64,000 nucleotides of DNA, taken from Rhodobacteraceae bacterium HLUCCO07. Its GTDB lineage: Bacteria > Pseudomonadota > Alphaproteobacteria > Rhodobacterales > Rhodobacteraceae. The notes below the pieces were generated by a model. It was not told the DNA's origin. It searched no databases and was given only the letters and a program-made list of their open reading frames with translations. The position numbers and the translations under genes are program-made. The DNA lies in contig LJSU01000028.1 of assembly GCA_001314705.1 (NCBI GenBank), positions 124,001-188,000 on the forward strand, given 5' to 3'. Below, piece by piece: positions 43,807 to 52,451 of this stretch (the first letter of the stretch is position 1; each line of letters opens with the position of its first letter).

Positions 43807-43868
43807 GAGTATTTTTACCAAGAAAGAGACGAAGCGCGTCCTCTTTCTTCATCTTGCCAGAAATACTC
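43807..43868. repeat. 62-bp imperfect palindrome GAGTATTT...AAATACTC
   Basis: Left arm GAGTATTTTTACCAAG-A-AAGAG, right arm CTCTTTCTT-CATCTTGCCAGAAATACTC; the ends (8 bases) and the inner AAGAAAGAG/CTCTTTCTT (9 bases) pair perfectly around GACGAAGCGCGTC-like centre. Rhodobacterales genomes carry intergenic palindromes of this GAGTATTT-type in my recollection. It lies 30 bases after the amidase stop and may serve as its terminator too. Confidence 0.6.
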
Positions 43869-44073
43869 ATCTTCCGACCATGAGGCAGGCGGGGCGATCG
43901 AAGGCAGGTCGCAGGCTCGGCCTTGTTGCAACATAGCTCACGTTGACGACAGGGATTTGTGAATGGACCGTCCCCGCCACGCACCCTAGGGTGCGCGCAA
44001 GAAGGCCATGTGCCTTGTTCCAGGGAAACAGGGTGAGAGATTTGCGCAACAGCGATGCGAGCCGGGGGCGGGG

Positions 44074-44724
44074 ATGATCGACGCGGTGATCCTGCCGATG
44101 CAGCGCCGTTTGCTGCATCCGCCCGCGCGGGTGCTGGCGCGACTTGGCGTATCGCCCGATGCGATCACGCTTGCCGGTTTCGCAATCGGGAGTCTGGCGC
44201 TGCCGTTGCTGGCGCTGGGGTTTTTTGGCGCGGCGCTTGTCGCGGTCCTGCTCAACCGCTTGATGGACGGGCTTGACGGGGCGGTGGCTCGGATCACGGG
44301 GCCGTCGGATCGGGGCGCGTTTCTCGATATCGCGCTGGATTTCGTTTTTTACGCGCTGGTGCCGCTGGGGTTTGCGCTGGCCGCGCCGGATGCCAATGCC
44401 CTGCCGGCGGCGGTGCTCATCGCGGCGTTCGTGGGCACGGGGTCGTCGTTCCTGGCCTTCGCGGCGGTGATCGCCAGGGAGGGCCGCGCGGCCCCGGCCT
44501 ATCCGACCAAGGGGATCTACTACCTCGGCGGGTTGACCGAGGGGTTCGAGACCGTCGCGCTTTTCATCCTGATGTGCCTTTTCCCGGTGCATTTCCCGGT
44601 GCTCGCTTATATCTTCGCCGCGGCCTGCGCGCTGACCACGCTGACGCGGTGGCGTCAGGGCTGGGTCGCGCTGGGCGGCGCCGGCATGACATCCGTTCAA
44701 GACCGACCAGAGGAGTCACCATGA
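44074..44724 (+). CDS. ynjF: CDP-alcohol phosphatidyltransferase family protein, YnjF-like
   Basis: Predicted 216 residues; ATG 44074 has GGGGGCGGGG upstream and avoids the longer track start. Catalytic motif 'DGLDGAVARITGPSDRGAFLDIALD' (DGxxAR...Gx3Dx3D) and six hydrophobic helices. It moves a CDP-linked headgroup or lipid. Stop overlaps ynjB (ATGA). In E. coli ynjF also sits beside ynjBCD, which supports the name; the real substrate is unknown. Confidence 0.85.
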   Translation: MIDAVILPMQRRLLHPPARVLARLGVSPDAITLAGFAIGSLALPLLALGFFGAALVAVLLNRLMDGLDGAVARITGPSDRGAFLDIALDFVFYALVPLGFALAAPDANALPAAVLIAAFVGTGSSFLAFAAVIAREGRAAPAYPTKGIYYLGGLTEGFETVALFILMCLFPVHFPVLAYIFAAACALTTLTRWRQGWVALGGAGMTSVQDRPEESP

Positions 44725-45911
44725 GATTTGCCCTGATCCTTTCCGTGATCGCCGCGCTTTTCGCCCGGCCCGCGTTGGCCGATGACTGGCAGGAGGTGCT
44801 GGACGCGGCGCGGGGCCAGACCGTGTACTGGAACGCATGGGGCGGCGACGAGCGGACCAATGCCTTCATCGACTGGGTCGGCCGCGAGGCCGAACGGCGC
44901 CACGGGGTCAGCATCAACCATGTCCGGCTGAGCGATACCGCCGAGGCGGTGACACGGGTGATTTCCGAGCGCGCGGCGGGCAGGGACAGCGGCGGGTCGG
45001 TCGATCTCATCTGGATCAACGGGCCGAATTTCCTGGCCATGAAGGAGCAGGATCTGCTCTACGGCCCCTTCGTGGAGCGGCTGCCCAATGCGCGGTTGGT
45101 CGATCTGTCGCCCGGGGCGCCGGCCGCGCTCGATTTCACCGTGCCGGTGGAGGGGATGGAAAGCCCGTGGCGGCTGGCGAAATTCGTGTTCAGTTACGAC
45201 AGCGCCCGGGTCGAGGCGCCGCCCGAGACGATGCGCGATTTCGTGGCCTGGGCCGAGGCGAATCCGGGGCGGTTCACCCATCCAGATCCGGCGAATTTCA
45301 TGGGGGCGACATTTCTCAAGCAGGCGCTGATCGAGCTGGCGCCGGACCCTGAGGTGCTGCTCGAGCCGGTGACGGATGAGAGTTTTGCCGCGCAGGCGGC
45401 GCCGCTCTGGGAGTGGTATGACGCGCTGCGTCCGAACATGTGGCGGCGGGGCGAGGCCCTTCCCGAGAACGAGTCGGTGCAACAGCAGTTGATGAATGAC
45501 GGGGTGATCGACATCGCGATGTCCTTCGATCCGGCCTCGACCGCGGCCGCCATCGCGCAGGGGCTTTTGCCCGAGAGCGCGCGGGTTTTCGTGCCCGAGG
45601 GCGGCACGATCGGCAACGTGAGTTTCGTGGCAATCCCCTATAACGCCGCCCATGCCGCGGGCGCGATGGTGGTGGCGAACCTGCTTCTGGACCCCGAGGT
45701 GCAGGCGCGGATGCAGAATATCGAGGTTCTGGGCTCGTTCTCGGTGCTCGATCCGGATCGGCTCGACGAGGCCGCGCAGGCCCGGTTCGAGGCGCTGCCC
45801 AGTGCCCCGGCGTTGCCCGGGCTCGACGATCTCGGCCCGACGCTGCCCGAGCCGCATGCCAGCTGGATGACGCGGCTGACCGAGGAATGGGCGCGGCGTT
45901 ACACGCGGTGA
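44721..45911 (+). CDS. ynjB: ABC importer substrate-binding protein YnjB-like
   Basis: Predicted 396 residues with signal peptide 'RFALILSVIAALFARPALA|DDW'. Solute-binding class similar to thiamine/iron-type ligand carriers: 'GQTVYWNAWGGDERTNAFIDWVGREAERRHGVSINHVRLSDTAEAVTRV', 'LIWINGPNFLAMKEQDLLYGP'. Ligand unknown; YnjB is uncharacterised in E. coli. ATGA and GTGA overlaps with ynjF and ynjC. Confidence 0.88.
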   Translation: MRFALILSVIAALFARPALADDWQEVLDAARGQTVYWNAWGGDERTNAFIDWVGREAERRHGVSINHVRLSDTAEAVTRVISERAAGRDSGGSVDLIWINGPNFLAMKEQDLLYGPFVERLPNARLVDLSPGAPAALDFTVPVEGMESPWRLAKFVFSYDSARVEAPPETMRDFVAWAEANPGRFTHPDPANFMGATFLKQALIELAPDPEVLLEPVTDESFAAQAAPLWEWYDALRPNMWRRGEALPENESVQQQLMNDGVIDIAMSFDPASTAAAIAQGLLPESARVFVPEGGTIGNVSFVAIPYNAAHAAGAMVVANLLLDPEVQARMQNIEVLGSFSVLDPDRLDEAAQARFEALPSAPALPGLDDLGPTLPEPHASWMTRLTEEWARRYTR

Positions 45912-47635
45912 ACGGAATCGCGTCATCCACGCCGCCGGGCCGGGCGCTGCGGCTTGCCGTGCTGCTGGCGGTGGCGGGCGGGGTGATCCTGCCGATCATC
46001 GCCGGGCTTTGGGAGACAGCGCGGGCGGGCTTTGGCATCCTGCCGGCCATCGGCGCCAATCACCTGTCGCTTGAGCCGTGGCGGATGCTCGCCGAACTGC
46101 CCGGTCTGGGCACGAGCCTGAAACTCACGCTGCTGACCGGGCTGGGGGCGACGGTGTTGTCGCTGATCCTGGCGGCGGGGACATGCGCGGCAGTGCATGG
46201 CCGGATGAGCACCCGCACGGGCGGGCGGATGCTGACCCCGTTCCTGGCCGCGCCCCATGCCGCGGTGGCCATCGGCTTGGCCTTCCTGCTGTCGCCCTCG
46301 GGATGGATCGCGCGGGCGCTGGCGCCGCTTGTCGGGTGGGACAGGCCGCCGATGTTGATCACGGTCAACGATCCCTGGGGCGGGGCGCTCATTCTCGGGC
46401 TTCTGGTCAAGGAGGTGCCGTTCCTCATGCTGGTGATGCTTTCGGCGCTGAGCCAGATCGCGGTGGCGCGGCATATCGCGGTGGGGCGGGCGCTGGGCTA
46501 TGGGCGCGGGACCGTGTGGGTCAAGGTGATCCTGCCGCAGGTCTGGCCGCTGGTGCGGCTGCCGGTGATGGTGGTGCTGGCCTATTCGCTGTCGGTGGTC
46601 GACATGGCGCTGATCCTCGGCCCGTCGAACCCGCCGACGCTCGCGGTGATGCTGCTCCGGCTGTTCTCGGCGCCCGATACGGCGATGCTGTTGCCCGCCT
46701 CGGCGGGGGCGGTGCTTCAGGGGGTGCTGGTGGCGCTGTCCTTCGGCCTTCTGCTGCTGGTCGAGCGGGGGGTGAAGCGCGTCGGGCTGTGGTGGCTGAG
46801 ACGTGGCGGGCGGGGGCTTTCGGCCGAACCGGGATTGATGCTCACCACCGGGGTGACGGCGACGGTGATGATGGCGGGCGCGCTGGGCATGCTGGCGCTG
46901 GTGGTCTGGTCGCTGGCCTGGCGCTGGCCGTGGCCCGGGATGCTGCCCGAGAGCTGGTCGCCCGGGGCGTGGATGCGCCCCGGCGCGGGCTGGGGGTGGG
47001 CGCTGTGGCATACGGTGCTCTTGGCCTTTGCGACCACGGGGCTTGCGCTGGCGCTGGCGGTGGCCTGGCTCGAAGGCGAGGACCGGGCGCGGATGCGACG
47101 CGCGCGCTGGGCCGAGGCGCTCATTTACCTGCCGCTGCTGGTGCCGCAGATCGCCTTTCTCTACGGGCTCAACGTGCTTTTCCTGCGGATCGGTATTTCG
47201 GGCGGCATGGCAGCGGTGATCTGGGCGCAGGCGCTGTTCGTGTTTCCCTATGTCATGATCGCGTTGTCGGACCCGTGGCGGGCGCTTGACCCCGGGTTGC
47301 CACGGGCGGCGGCGGCGCTGGGTGCCGGGCCGTGGCGCAGGCTCTGGGCGGTGAAACTGCCGGTTCTGCTCACGCCGATCCTGACCGCGGCGGCGATCGG
47401 GGTGGCGGTGTCGGTGGCGCAATACCTGCCGACGCTCTTCATGGGGGCGGGGCGAATCGCGACCCTGACGACCGAGGCGGTGACGCTGTCGTCGTCCTCG
47501 GACAGGCGTGTGACGGGGGTTTACGCGACGCTACAGGCGGGGCTGCCCTTTGCGGCCTATGCGGCGGCGTTCCTCATTCCGGCGCTGGCGCATCGCAACC
47601 GGCGCGCGTTGCAGGGTGGGGGGCCGGGCACATGA
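45908..47635 (+). CDS. ynjC: ABC importer permease YnjC-like, two fused domains
   Basis: Predicted 575 residues, about 12 membrane helices in two half-permeases, each with an EAA-type loop ('AVGRALGYGRGTVWVKVILPQVWPLVRLP' near 200 and 'AAAALGAGPWRRLWAVKLPVLLTPIL' near 475). GTG 45908 overlaps the ynjB stop. The fusion is typical of YnjC; E. coli's is somewhat shorter. Confidence 0.9.
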   Translation: MNGIASSTPPGRALRLAVLLAVAGGVILPIIAGLWETARAGFGILPAIGANHLSLEPWRMLAELPGLGTSLKLTLLTGLGATVLSLILAAGTCAAVHGRMSTRTGGRMLTPFLAAPHAAVAIGLAFLLSPSGWIARALAPLVGWDRPPMLITVNDPWGGALILGLLVKEVPFLMLVMLSALSQIAVARHIAVGRALGYGRGTVWVKVILPQVWPLVRLPVMVVLAYSLSVVDMALILGPSNPPTLAVMLLRLFSAPDTAMLLPASAGAVLQGVLVALSFGLLLLVERGVKRVGLWWLRRGGRGLSAEPGLMLTTGVTATVMMAGALGMLALVVWSLAWRWPWPGMLPESWSPGAWMRPGAGWGWALWHTVLLAFATTGLALALAVAWLEGEDRARMRRARWAEALIYLPLLVPQIAFLYGLNVLFLRIGISGGMAAVIWAQALFVFPYVMIALSDPWRALDPGLPRAAAALGAGPWRRLWAVKLPVLLTPILTAAAIGVAVSVAQYLPTLFMGAGRIATLTTEAVTLSSSSDRRVTGVYATLQAGLPFAAYAAAFLIPALAHRNRRALQGGGPGT

Positions 47636-48285
47636 CGCTGGAGATCAAGGGGCTTTCGGTGCGTTACCGGCAAGAGCCATCGCTTTTCGCGCCGCTCGAC
47701 CTGTGCATCGAGAGCGGCGAGGTGGCCACGGTGATGGGGCCATCGGGGATCGGCAAGTCGACCCTGCTCGACGCGATCGGCGGGCACCTGGCGGCGGGGT
47801 TCACGATGACGGGTTCGGTCCGGCTCGACGGGCGGGAGGTTACGCAACTGCCACCCGAGGCGCGGCGCATCGGGCTGATGTTCCAGGATGCGGCGCTGTT
47901 TCCGCACCTGTCGGTGGGCGACAACCTGGCCTTTGGCCTCGCCCGCGCGATAGGCGGGCGGGCGGCGCGGCGCGCGGCAGTCGAGGCGGCACTGGAACAG
48001 GCCGGCCTGGGCGGGCTTTACGAGCGCGACCCGGCGACGCTTTCGGGCGGCCAGCGGGCGCGGGCGGCGCTGATGCGTACGCTACTGGCTGACCCGCAGG
48101 CGCTTTTGCTGGACGAGCCCTTTTCGAGGCTCGACGCGGCGCGGCGGGCCGCGGTGCGGGGGTTCACCTTTGCGCATATCCGCGACCGGGCTATTCCGGC
48201 GCTCATGGTCACGCATGACCCGGCCGATGCCGAGGCCACGGGGGGGCAGGTCCTGAGCCTGGTGACGGAAGGCGCCGGCGGGTGA
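47632..48285 (+). CDS. ynjD: ABC importer ATP-binding protein YnjD-like
   Basis: Predicted 217 residues. Walker A GPSGIGKST, Q-loop 'GLMFQDAALFPHLSVGDNLAFGL', signature LSGGQRARAALMRTLLADPQ, Walker B 'ALLLDEPFSRLD'. Short form as in YnjD. ATGA overlap with ynjC. It ends 31 bases before the convergent end of the motility protein gene. Confidence 0.9.
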   Translation: MTLEIKGLSVRYRQEPSLFAPLDLCIESGEVATVMGPSGIGKSTLLDAIGGHLAAGFTMTGSVRLDGREVTQLPPEARRIGLMFQDAALFPHLSVGDNLAFGLARAIGGRAARRAAVEAALEQAGLGGLYERDPATLSGGQRARAALMRTLLADPQALLLDEPFSRLDAARRAAVRGFTFAHIRDRAIPALMVTHDPADAEATGGQVLSLVTEGAGG

Positions 48286-48316
48286 CGACGGGCCGGGGAC
48301 GGCCTGTTGTCGACGC

Positions 48317-50521
48317 CTATTCCGGCGGCGCCGCGGCCAGGAGCGCCTCGATCTCGCGACGGGTATCGGCGCTTGCATCCACGCGCCTTCGCGAGGAGGC
48401 CAAGGGTGCCGGATCGTTTGAAGGTCCGGTCGCGTCAATGCGGGATGGTTGCCCGATTTCCGGGTTTGCAGGCGACCCTGCCAGCAACTCTTCCAGCGCC
48501 TCGACCTTGTCGTCGTCGCCCAGGCCCCGGTAGAGGGCCAGGGCCTGCTCGAAATTCCGCCTCGATTCGCTCAGCTGCGCGCGCAGCCTGTCGGCGCGTG
48601 CACCTTCGAGCCCGGACAGTTCGGCCGCGGCCATGTCGGGATTCCCGAGGTCGATTTGCGCCCTGGCCCGCAGGCGCCTGGCCGCCTGCATGTCGTGCCC
48701 GCGAAACGCCGGCCCCAGAAGATCGACGGCCGAATCTGGAAAGCCGAGCGCGACAAGCCGGTCCGCGATGCCGAAAACGGTCTCGGAGACAAGCTCGTTC
48801 AGGGTATCGGGTGTCAGGGCGAGAGCGGCCGACAGGAACACCGGGTCGGATGCCTTGCGCGCCATGCGATCATGGAGGAAATCCTGCGCCTGGCGAAAGG
48901 CGTCGCCATCGACATCGGCCCGGAGCCCCGCCAGCGCATCAAGGGATTCGGAAAATGCATCCGAAAGGGTCAGCGCGACAACCGTGGAGAACCGAAGCTC
49001 GGCGGAGAGTTCGTTCGTGGAATACTCCTTTTGAAGGATGCGTGCCATTTGTGCGGTGTCATAATCGATCGATCCGTCCTCGCGCATCTTTCGCGAGATC
49101 AGTTCGATCATGGCCCTCGGCGAGGTTTCGTGGTTCTGTTCGGTCAATTCCGTCAGTGTTTCATACGCCTCGCCGGCCCGGTTCTCGTCATCGCGGATCA
49201 GGGCGCCGGCCAGTTTCGCGTTCGGATCCGCCGCCGCGCCGCTGCGCGCCGCGAGCCTGAGCACCTCTTTCGCGTCCTGCGGCATGTCGAGCGATCGAAA
49301 CCGCTCGCTCAGGGCCCCGGCAAGATGCGTGCGCAAGGTGGACGGCAGCCGGTCAAAGGCGGTCAGCACGGCCGACGGGTCGACTTCCGTTCCGATCGCG
49401 CCTGCCTCATGGCTCAGCATCGACCAGAGCGCGGCTTCGTTGTCGCATGACAGCGCATCCGCGAACATGTTCTGCCCGGGGACCGTGCCGGTCTCGATCA
49501 GCGACGCGATGGCCACGAGATGCCCGGCATCGTCGACGAACTCCTCGAGGACAAGCATGGCCTCGGCCCCGAAGCCGAAGAAGATGTAGACCTTTGCCAA
49601 CTCAAGGGCGATCTCCCGCCTCGACCGATCGAATTCTCCGTAAAGCTCGGATCTGAGCCTGCCGATGGCGGTCGTGAAATGCCCCTCGCGTGCCCAATCC
49701 GCGATATCCAGGTCCTTTTCGACGAGACAGGTTTCATCCCTCGTTGCCGCCATTGCGGCGAGCCGGTCTCGTGGTTCGGGCTTGTCGGCGCCGTTGCGAA
49801 TGGCGAGGTTCACGCCTTGCAACCCCTCGCCGTCCACGTCTTGCAGGGCCGTGGTCACAAGGTCCTGCAACGCGTCCGGCCGTCGCTGCTCCTTCGCGTC
49901 GGTATCGGGCTGTTCCGCGGTCGCGTGCGGCGTGATCGTCGGGCTTGCAGAAGCGGCCCCCGGTATCCGGCGCCGTGGAGCACTCTTCGGTTTCTTGTCG
50001 TCCCCGGCCTCCTGCGGCGGGTCAGCAGGCGGCGCCATGGCCGGTGTCGTCGCATGGTTCGCGCGCAGGACGGCGTTGTCGATCCAGAAGGTCGTGAGGA
50101 AATCGGCCCGCTCGCGTTCATCTGCCTCATCGGGGCTTGCGGATCGGCGTTCGCTCACGTCGACGACCAGCATGGTGCCGCCGAAGAGAAAGGCATTGAC
50201 CGCGCAATCGCAATTCAGGCCGACCCGCAGAACCCCGTCCCGTTGCCCCTGTTCGACCGCTCCGATGCGATCCGCATTCAGCCGGGACCTGGCGGCAGAC
50301 AGATCGAAGCTCAGGTCAGGCGCCTCGAACACGAGGTCGAAACGGGTTTCATGCTCGACCATCCGCCATGCGAGGCTGCGGGGCAGATCGAGCGCCAGCC
50401 GGGTGAACCCCTCATGCTCGCCCCCGCGCACCCGGATCGTTTCGGCCGCCACGCCGTGGGCGGCCAGATGAAAGGCCATCAGCAGGGCCAGGGACAACCA
50501 CTTTCGACAGACTGTCGGCAT
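48317..50521 (-). CDS. Large exported helical-repeat protein next to motA, function unknown
   Basis: Predicted 734 residues. Sec signal 'LALLMAFHLAAHGVAA|ETIRV'. Residues ~27-135 are beta-rich, AMIN-like ('RVRGGEHEGFTRLALDLP' ... 'LNCDCAVNAFLFGGTMLVVDV'); ~135-220 are a disordered linker; the remaining 500 residues are TPR-like helical hairpins ('FGAEAMLVLEEFVDDAGHLV', 'AAELSGLEGARADRLRAQLSESRRNFEQALALYRGLGDDD'). It starts 2 bases after motA, so it is co-transcribed with motA, motE, the TM protein and fliL. I infer a periplasmic scaffold for the motor; no function is known. Confidence 0.75.
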   Translation of the reverse strand: MPTVCRKWLSLALLMAFHLAAHGVAAETIRVRGGEHEGFTRLALDLPRSLAWRMVEHETRFDLVFEAPDLSFDLSAARSRLNADRIGAVEQGQRDGVLRVGLNCDCAVNAFLFGGTMLVVDVSERRSASPDEADERERADFLTTFWIDNAVLRANHATTPAMAPPADPPQEAGDDKKPKSAPRRRIPGAASASPTITPHATAEQPDTDAKEQRRPDALQDLVTTALQDVDGEGLQGVNLAIRNGADKPEPRDRLAAMAATRDETCLVEKDLDIADWAREGHFTTAIGRLRSELYGEFDRSRREIALELAKVYIFFGFGAEAMLVLEEFVDDAGHLVAIASLIETGTVPGQNMFADALSCDNEAALWSMLSHEAGAIGTEVDPSAVLTAFDRLPSTLRTHLAGALSERFRSLDMPQDAKEVLRLAARSGAAADPNAKLAGALIRDDENRAGEAYETLTELTEQNHETSPRAMIELISRKMREDGSIDYDTAQMARILQKEYSTNELSAELRFSTVVALTLSDAFSESLDALAGLRADVDGDAFRQAQDFLHDRMARKASDPVFLSAALALTPDTLNELVSETVFGIADRLVALGFPDSAVDLLGPAFRGHDMQAARRLRARAQIDLGNPDMAAAELSGLEGARADRLRAQLSESRRNFEQALALYRGLGDDDKVEALEELLAGSPANPEIGQPSRIDATGPSNDPAPLASSRRRVDASADTRREIEALLAAAPPE

Positions 50522-50523
50522 TC

Positions 50524-51390
50524 TCAGGCTTCCTTGCGCAGGTCCTTGAGCGATTTCTCAAGCTCCGAAAAGCTCGGGCGGCGGTTGATGGGAATGTTCT
50601 GACGTCCCACCTCGATGCAGATATTGGCCGAATGGTTGTGCAGGTTCGCGATCAGGATTTCGCGGATCAGGTGATAGAAATGTTCATCCTCCTCGACCAC
50701 GTTCCGGACCTTGGCCGAGAACGGGCCGACGAAGCCGTAGGAAAGAAAGACGCCGAGGAACGTCCCGACAAGGGCGCCGCCGATCATCTTGCCCAGGATC
50801 TCGGGCGGTTGGTCGATCGACCCCATGGTCTTGATGACGCCCAGGACCGCGGCGACAATGCCGAGCGCGGGCAACCCGTCCGCCATGTTCTGAAGCGCGT
50901 GGCTGGAATGCAGGGAATGATGCAGGTTTGCCTCCATTCGCTTGTCCAGCACCTCTTCGACCTGGTGGGGATCATCATAGTTCATGGATGCAGAGCGCAA
51001 TGTGTCGGCGATCAGTTCGACCGCCTCCCTGTCGGTGACGATCTTGGGATACCTTTGGAAAATCGCGCTGTTTTCGGGATCTTCCACGTGTTCTTCGATC
51101 GCGACCGGGCTGGTTCGGGCCAGCCTGATCAACTCGTAAAGCAGGCAGATCAGATCGCGGTAATCCTCCGGTTTCCAGTTCGGTCCCTTGAAGACCTTTC
51201 TGATATCCTTGAGCGTCTTCTTCACCGCATGCAGGTCATTGGAAATCAGAAAGGCACCGATCGCGGCGCCACCGATCATCATCAGCTCGAATGGCAACGC
51301 CTTCATGATGATGCCAATGTTTCCGCCCGCGAGCAGGTAGCCCCCGAAAACCATCGAGAGAACCACCCCGATACCGATAATTCCGTTCAT
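50524..51390 (-). CDS. motA: Flagellar stator protein MotA
   Basis: Predicted 288 residues, four membrane helices (about 3-20, 30-50, 170-190, 200-222) with the conserved 'NMADGLPALGIVAAVLGVIKTMG' containing the proton-path Pro, and charged cytoplasmic loop 'YDDPHQVEEVLDKRMEANLHHSLHSSHALQ'. Stator with MotB, whose gene is not in this window. Start ATG 51390. Confidence 0.96.
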   Translation of the reverse strand: MNGIIGIGVVLSMVFGGYLLAGGNIGIIMKALPFELMMIGGAAIGAFLISNDLHAVKKTLKDIRKVFKGPNWKPEDYRDLICLLYELIRLARTSPVAIEEHVEDPENSAIFQRYPKIVTDREAVELIADTLRSASMNYDDPHQVEEVLDKRMEANLHHSLHSSHALQNMADGLPALGIVAAVLGVIKTMGSIDQPPEILGKMIGGALVGTFLGVFLSYGFVGPFSAKVRNVVEEDEHFYHLIREILIANLHNHSANICIEVGRQNIPINRRPSFSELEKSLKDLRKEA

Positions 51391-51458
51391 CCCTCATATC
51401 CCCGTTGCTGCAACCGACCGAAAGGACGCATGTGCTTGCATGGCCACTCCCCTGCCGC

Positions 51459-52076
51459 TCAATTCTTCGGGCCGAGCGCACTTCGCCCGGCGAGTATCGC
51501 GCTGATGGAATAGGCGCGCTCGGCGCTCAGGCCCGCCATGATCCCGGCCGCCGCCTCGGGCTTCATCCGGGCCAGGAACCCGGCGGAAAAGTCCGGGTCC
51601 ATTTCCTCGAACAGGACGGATGCGTCCTTGGACTTCATGTTTTCATAGACCGCGGTGAGCGTTTCCAGATCGCGTTCGGAGGCACCGTCGGCGACGTCGA
51701 TCGTGCGTTTCAGCTCGGTTTCCGCGGCTTTCAACTCGCTCAGCCGGTGTTCGATCCGGGCTTCTGCCGCAGCGAGATCCTGCAACCTTTGTTCCAGTTG
51801 TGCTTCTCGCTGCTCAAGGCGGTTTTCCCGCTTCGTCAGGGCGTCGAGGACGGCGCTTACCTCGGACTCCTGCATTGGGGCCGTGTCCTCGTCCTTGCCG
51901 TTGGGTTCCTCGGCCTCGGGCTGTCCTGCGGTCTGATCGGCAAGGACGCCGCCCACATTGGTTCCCAGGCGCAGCAAACCGGAGGCCATCAGGAAGAAGG
52001 CGACAAGAAACAGGGCCCGTCCGACCGGGCGCATGCGGCGTCGGGCTCTTGCCGATCGCTTGGCGATGGCGACCAT
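51459..52076 (-). CDS. motE: MotE-like flagellar protein (MgtE-N domain)
   Basis: Predicted 205 residues. One membrane helix (about 20-45, 'VGRALFLVAFFLMASGLLRLGT'), a long coiled coil (about 72-130, 'LTKRENRLEQREAQLEQRLQDLAAAEARIEHRLSELKAAETELKR') and a C-terminal MgtE-N-like end 'MDPDFSAGFLARMKPEAAAGIMAGLSAERAYSIS'. MotE in rhizobia is a motility protein and MotC chaperone. Same domain order here. Within the motA operon. Confidence 0.82.
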   Translation of the reverse strand: MVAIAKRSARARRRMRPVGRALFLVAFFLMASGLLRLGTNVGGVLADQTAGQPEAEEPNGKDEDTAPMQESEVSAVLDALTKRENRLEQREAQLEQRLQDLAAAEARIEHRLSELKAAETELKRTIDVADGASERDLETLTAVYENMKSKDASVLFEEMDPDFSAGFLARMKPEAAAGIMAGLSAERAYSISAILAGRSALGPKN

Positions 52077-52079
52077 GCG

Positions 52080-52442
52080 TCAGTCCTTCCCGCCTGCGTG
52101 CCTCAGGAACACCGGCTCGGACCCGTCGGGCGGCGATGACCCGGTCTCTTCCGGCGCCTCGGTGATGTCGTGCATCGACGCGAGCAGCAGTTCCAGCCTC
52201 TTGGCGGCCAGCTCGGCCCGGTCGGTCAGGCCCGAGATCGATTCGGTGGTGGTGGAGGCGGCATCCCTGACCTCGCTCAATGTCGAGGTGAGATCATCGA
52301 CCTGCATCGAGAGCAGCGCCACGGCCCGTCCGACCCCGGATTCCAGATCGTTGAACCGCGCGAGACGCCTTGCGATGACGAAGCAGTAGATCCCGGCCCC
52401 CAACGCACCTGCAACCAATAGAATATCCGCAACGAATTGCAT
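52080..52442 (-). CDS. One-TM coiled-coil protein in motA operon, possibly DUF6468-like
   Basis: Predicted 120 residues. N-terminal membrane helix (3-25, 'FVADILLVAGALGAGIYCFVIAR') then a helical region with Ser/Thr/Glu ('LLSMQVDDLTSTLSEVRDAASTTTESISGLTDRAELAAKRLELLL'). Size and placement between FliL and MotE recall the DUF6468 proteins of alphaproteobacterial flagellar loci; I cannot confirm the family. Starts 9 bases after fliL ends. Confidence 0.55.
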   Translation of the reverse strand: MQFVADILLVAGALGAGIYCFVIARRLARFNDLESGVGRAVALLSMQVDDLTSTLSEVRDAASTTTESISGLTDRAELAAKRLELLLASMHDITEAPEETGSSPPDGSEPVFLRHAGGKD

Positions 52443-52451
52443 TGAAGCCCC

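Noticed and set aside
45923-47422. 499-residue minus-strand ORF
   Set aside because: Arg/His/Gln/Pro-rich shadow of ynjC, no protein-like hydrophobic pattern.
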